The notes under the pieces are model-generated. The model was not told where the DNA came from and searched no databases. It saw only the letters and a program-made list of their open reading frames with translations. From contig AZLU01000185.1 of assembly GCA_002224055.1 (NCBI GenBank), positions 1 to 64,000 on the forward strand: a stretch of 64,000 nt of DNA, written 5' to 3'. Numbering within the stretch: the first letter of the stretch is position 1; every line of letters starts with the position of its first letter. The position numbers were made by a program, and so were the translations under genes. Positions 60,679 to 64,000 of the stretch are shown piece after piece. Origin of the DNA: Pezizomycotina sp. ARF18 (lineage: Eukaryota > Ascomycota).

Positions 60679-62595
60679 GCTGGACGAGAGTGATATGAGG
60701 ACTGTTTTTGATGAGTAAATATGTCTCTGGGTTGATATCGAATATAAAAGTGCAAGTAGAACTGCAGGAAAAGGTAATGAAAGGCTTTTAGACTCTCCGT
60801 GAGTTAAAGTCGCTTCGTTGACCTGTAGATTACTTCTAAGGATGAGTCTTTCGAACCTTTATATATTGCAGTCAACAGTGCGACAGTTTATATACCCGGA
60901 GGAAAGGAGAGCGAACCTTTCTCCGACAACGAGACTCTGCGGAGTAACTATTGTGATTACCTGCTGCCTGGAGTCATTTCATTCAACAGAAGTTTACTCC
61001 TCGCCCTCACCTTAGTAGTCTCAACACGGGTGTCGTGAAGGTTACTAAACATTTAGGATAGTTCTGGACACTTGCCAGAGCACAAACTCTCTGTACTACC
61101 ATCCTCAGCATCCCTTCCACAACAAACCCTGGAATCATCGGCAAGCTATATTGGAAGCTCCTTGCAGGACCTCGGAAGCTCGATCATCCTAAGGTCTATA
61201 TATCTCGAGCTTAGGCGAGGGATATTTGAAATTGTGGAGACCCCATGCCGGTGGTCTTGGGACGCTGGCGATTAGACTAGAGGGGCAATGTATTTCGCCC
61301 GCTCTCAGGAAGTTGTACCACCACCTGCCGGGATTATTTTCGAAAATGGCTATAAGGATCGCTCTTATCTATATCCTTGGCTTTGCCAGTTCTCCGGTTG
61401 TGGGCAATGTAGGCTGGGCAGACTGTTGTACAGAAAGAAAATACCCCGAGAATAGGCTTGATTTCCATGTTTCCTTCTTAAACCTCCTATCAATGGTCCC
61501 TCAAACCATAAGAAGATTTTGATCTTGCTCCGGGAGAAAAAATGGTCTTCTGGCTATGGGCTCTCGACTATAACTTGAGGGGTTTCACCAGGTGCAACGC
61601 CAACACGCCTTCTAAGTTGGGAGATCCAAAGGATCTGCTGTCTTAATTTGCCTGAACGTTTCTTCTAGTGTAAAGTCCGTAGTGTGCACTTTCCGTGATG
61701 ATCGTTTGAAACGGCTGGTAGTAACGTTCCCAGGATTCGTCAGCTCGGATATCGCGAGCGGTCGTGATCTCGCCTTAGGATCTATTCCGTTGCATTATCG
61801 TCTATCAGCCAATGCCTTCTCACAAATCCGCTACCAAGGCGGATCCTTCGACCCTTTGTTCCGTGCTTTCCGTTATGATACTTATATGAAGATTGGTTTT
61901 AGAGTGTGAGATTCCACGTCAAGATTTATTGGGCATCGTCCTTTAATTATGGAGGTCTGTCCAGCAACAGGACCATTCTTATACACAAAAGCTATGAGGT
62001 TTGATTAATATACGTAAACAGGAACTTTTAAACCCTTTTCTATAACTCTAGAGTAATATATTTGTCCGTTATTATGTGAACACTTATGTCTTGTTTCTTT
62101 ATTTCCACAGACTTGGATTTGATCTTGCGGAGCTTAATGCCTAGTAGTAGAAAATATCATCTCTCTCTCTTTATTTGTGTACTGTGGCTACCAAGTCTTG
62201 AGAAAGAAAACATCTTCCTAGAGGGATTGAGCGCTATGCCACGAAATTATTTCACTCAGTCTTCCGGATTTTATACATTTGGTTCGATCTTGCGAAAGTT
62301 TCTGGTGCGCTCCCTGGGAATATCCCGTTATGCATCGGTGTAGAAATACCCGTCTCTCCGAGATCTTGTGAAAACTCGCGATAGACAAGAATCGCGCCAG
62401 TCCCAATGTACCCTCTTATCCCCTTTGGGTCTTTGTCTCGTTGTTTTTTCAAACCGGGTCGTTCCTCAAAGAGAAATCCAGAATCTTTTCTTGATATAGT
62501 AAATTTCCGCTTCGTCTAAAATTCTGCATTGGCGGTTTTAAATATTTGTGGCTACGTCGCTCAGAACGGACGTCGATATCGGAAAGAGTCAACGG
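60679..62595. other. Intergenic with weak coding-like stretches
   Basis: Plus-strand frames 61072-61275 and 61226-61522 and the stretch near 61515-61640 (GEKMVFWLWALDYNLRGF) look partly coding, but no start, stop or family can be fixed. Nothing is called. Confidence 0.4.
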
Positions 62596-62919
62596 TTACG
62601 AGAATCTGCTCAGATCAGTATCCATCGCATACACCTCGAACGTATCCCCGTGTTCATCATCGACTTTAGATTTCAAATGAGCTTTTCGCCCAGTAGTCGC
62701 ATTTACATGACGGCGCCGTTCATATCATCCAGTATACGGTCTCGATGCAATATCGGAACAATATCGCTTAGTCGCCTGCACGTCGTTCTCGCCTGACCTC
62801 TTCTGGATTACGTGGCAATTTACTAGCTCCATGTGTCTCCCTTCGACCGTCTGCGGAGCCGGAATAGATAAGGTAAGTAATAGAAGAGGAAGGTTTCGGA
62901 GCGATGCGTGAAAATTCAT
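62596..62919 (-). CDS. Candidate small secreted protein with internal TGA
   Basis: A TATATAAG box about 110 bp upstream precedes ATG at 62919: MNFHASLRNLPLLLLTLSIP (signal peptide), then GRHMELVNCHVIQKRSGEN and RYCSDIASRPYTG. The same frame continues past one TGA (62727-62725) as YERRRHVNATTGRKAHLKS and DEHGDTFEVYAMDTDLSRFS to a stop at 62598-62596. Two cysteines in the first half. The TGA stands where TGG (Trp) would fit. Length is 107 codons plus stop if read as one, or 64 if truncated. Family not recognised. Confidence 0.35.
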
Positions 62920-64000
62920 TGAGCTTTCCGCTTCGCGGGGAAGTTTTGCAGAAGGAAGGGTAGTGGTTACATTGACAACAACAAGCTAACCTGCTTTCGC
63001 AGAAAATTGTGCTACAGAACCAACGAGCCTTATATACCGCTGCTAGCTCAAGGCACGCGACTCCTCTGCTGAACTCCAAGGTGGCAATATTTTCCAGGTT
63101 GTATTTGAGGTTGTTTCAGGCCTTCAAACCTAAAAAGTAAACGTAGAATGATGTTCCAGATTCAGAGTTGGGCGTGTCTCGAGTTGGTCTAGGCATGTAC
63201 AATTCACAGCGGTCATAGGAGGAAAAAAAACTCTATCGGATATCGCACCGTCCACCGGGGCGGCTTTCCGATCCCATTCAAAAATTAATATTCACAGCTA
63301 CCAGTGGCGCCATCCAGTAGGCCAGGAAACACAATTAAGGTTTAAGTTTTGCCCACCAGTGGGCTTACGTGACATGCCTGCCTCAGCGGGAGAATTTCCG
63401 GTCACAAGGAAGCTTGATAGCAAAGATGCCGCTATACATCTCGCATATCAATAATATGGCGCGGCTAGTGAATAGCGCGGCTATTGAACTGAGTTGACGC
63501 TTTCCGTAGTCATTAGCGTAGGCGTCCTGCATCGTAGAACCAATGTATACGAGGAATTGCCATGAGCGAGGACTATATTAAAGGACCCATAGATCTAGCT
63601 TTAACTGTCGTGTGCAGCGATACAATTTGGTTACGTGTTACTTATATCGTTTCTTAGATAGACATACATTCTTAGGAAGCATGTAACTTAGCGATATTCA
63701 TATGGAATTTTGAACTCAAATGGAACATGTCCTCAACGTTTACCGCGACCCGGGGTAAAGTATTATTTGCGTATTGCTTTGAGAATCAAACGCAGAATGA
63801 ACGCCCCAAGATTGAACTCTATGGTTCCTCGCGTTCATTTCAGATAGAGCAGCGAAGTCCATGACCGTTTTGTTATGTCCTTTGCCGGTGCGATACTCAC
63901 AACGCGGCCGCCCAAACTTCACGATGGATTCACTGAAGCGAACTAGTGATTCCTTATTTCTACTATAAGCCTCATTAAACTTTATATTGCTCTCAAATAC
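62920..64000. other. Right end, no confident gene
   Basis: A minus-strand frame at 63740-63922 (KFGRPRCEYRTGKGHNKTVM) could be an exon of a gene crossing the window edge, but no partner exon is visible. The rest is empty. Confidence 0.4.
63029..63036 (-). promoter_or_regulatory. Candidate TATA box
   Basis: TATATAAG on the minus strand, about 110 bp before the ATG at 62919. Confidence 0.35.

Overview
The window looks like the nuclear genome of a filamentous ascomycete (Pezizomycotina). Genes are split by short GT-AG introns of about 40-125 bp. The products include a class II hydrophobin, a pepsin-like aspartic protease, a seven-helix fungal rhodopsin-like membrane protein, hemerythrin-like and F-box proteins, and a hybrid polyketide synthase-nonribosomal peptide synthetase (PKS-NRPS). 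I saw no tRNA, rRNA, CRISPR array or recognisable transposon.

Layout. 0-7 kb: eroded sequence with two relics of a fungal APH/kinase-like family, one unrecognised dead gene and a relic of a small cysteine-rich protein. 7.4-19.8 kb (minus): one PKS-NRPS of about 4,000 residues, domain order KS-AT-DH-MT-KR-ACP-C-A-T-R*. Its terminal reductase-like domain has Leu where the catalytic Tyr normally sits, which points to Dieckmann (tetramic acid-type) release. 19.8-24.2 kb: about 4.4 kb with no gene I can support. 24.2-28.3 kb: an eroded Ser/Pro-rich gene, a third APH-like relic and a hemerythrin-like gene. 29-35.3 kb: five small coiled-coil genes on both strands, at least two clearly paralogous and one with an AT-hook. 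37.6-45.2 kb: an aspartic protease and several small secreted or single-pass surface proteins. 45.6-50.8 kb: a 5'-truncated fragment, an F-box gene, a conserved ascomycete gene of unknown role and a zinc alcohol dehydrogenase. 51.4-58 kb: hydrophobin, an unrecognised gene and a seven-helix membrane protein. 58.96-60.68 kb (minus): a secreted glycine-rich protein in 12 exons, six of them only 15-51 nt, all joined at phase-1 introns. 60.7-64 kb: mostly empty, with one small secreted candidate.

Almost every recognisable gene keeps its protein signature but changes frame once to several times, most often where one base is lost from a short homopolymer. This suggests homopolymer errors in the assembly rather than wholesale gene death. 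A few true-looking lesions (TAG where Gln is expected) sit on top. The strongest candidate for something undescribed is the phase-1 micro-exon glycine-rich gene. The PKS-NRPS with its redox-dead release domain and the two-strand coiled-coil cluster come next.
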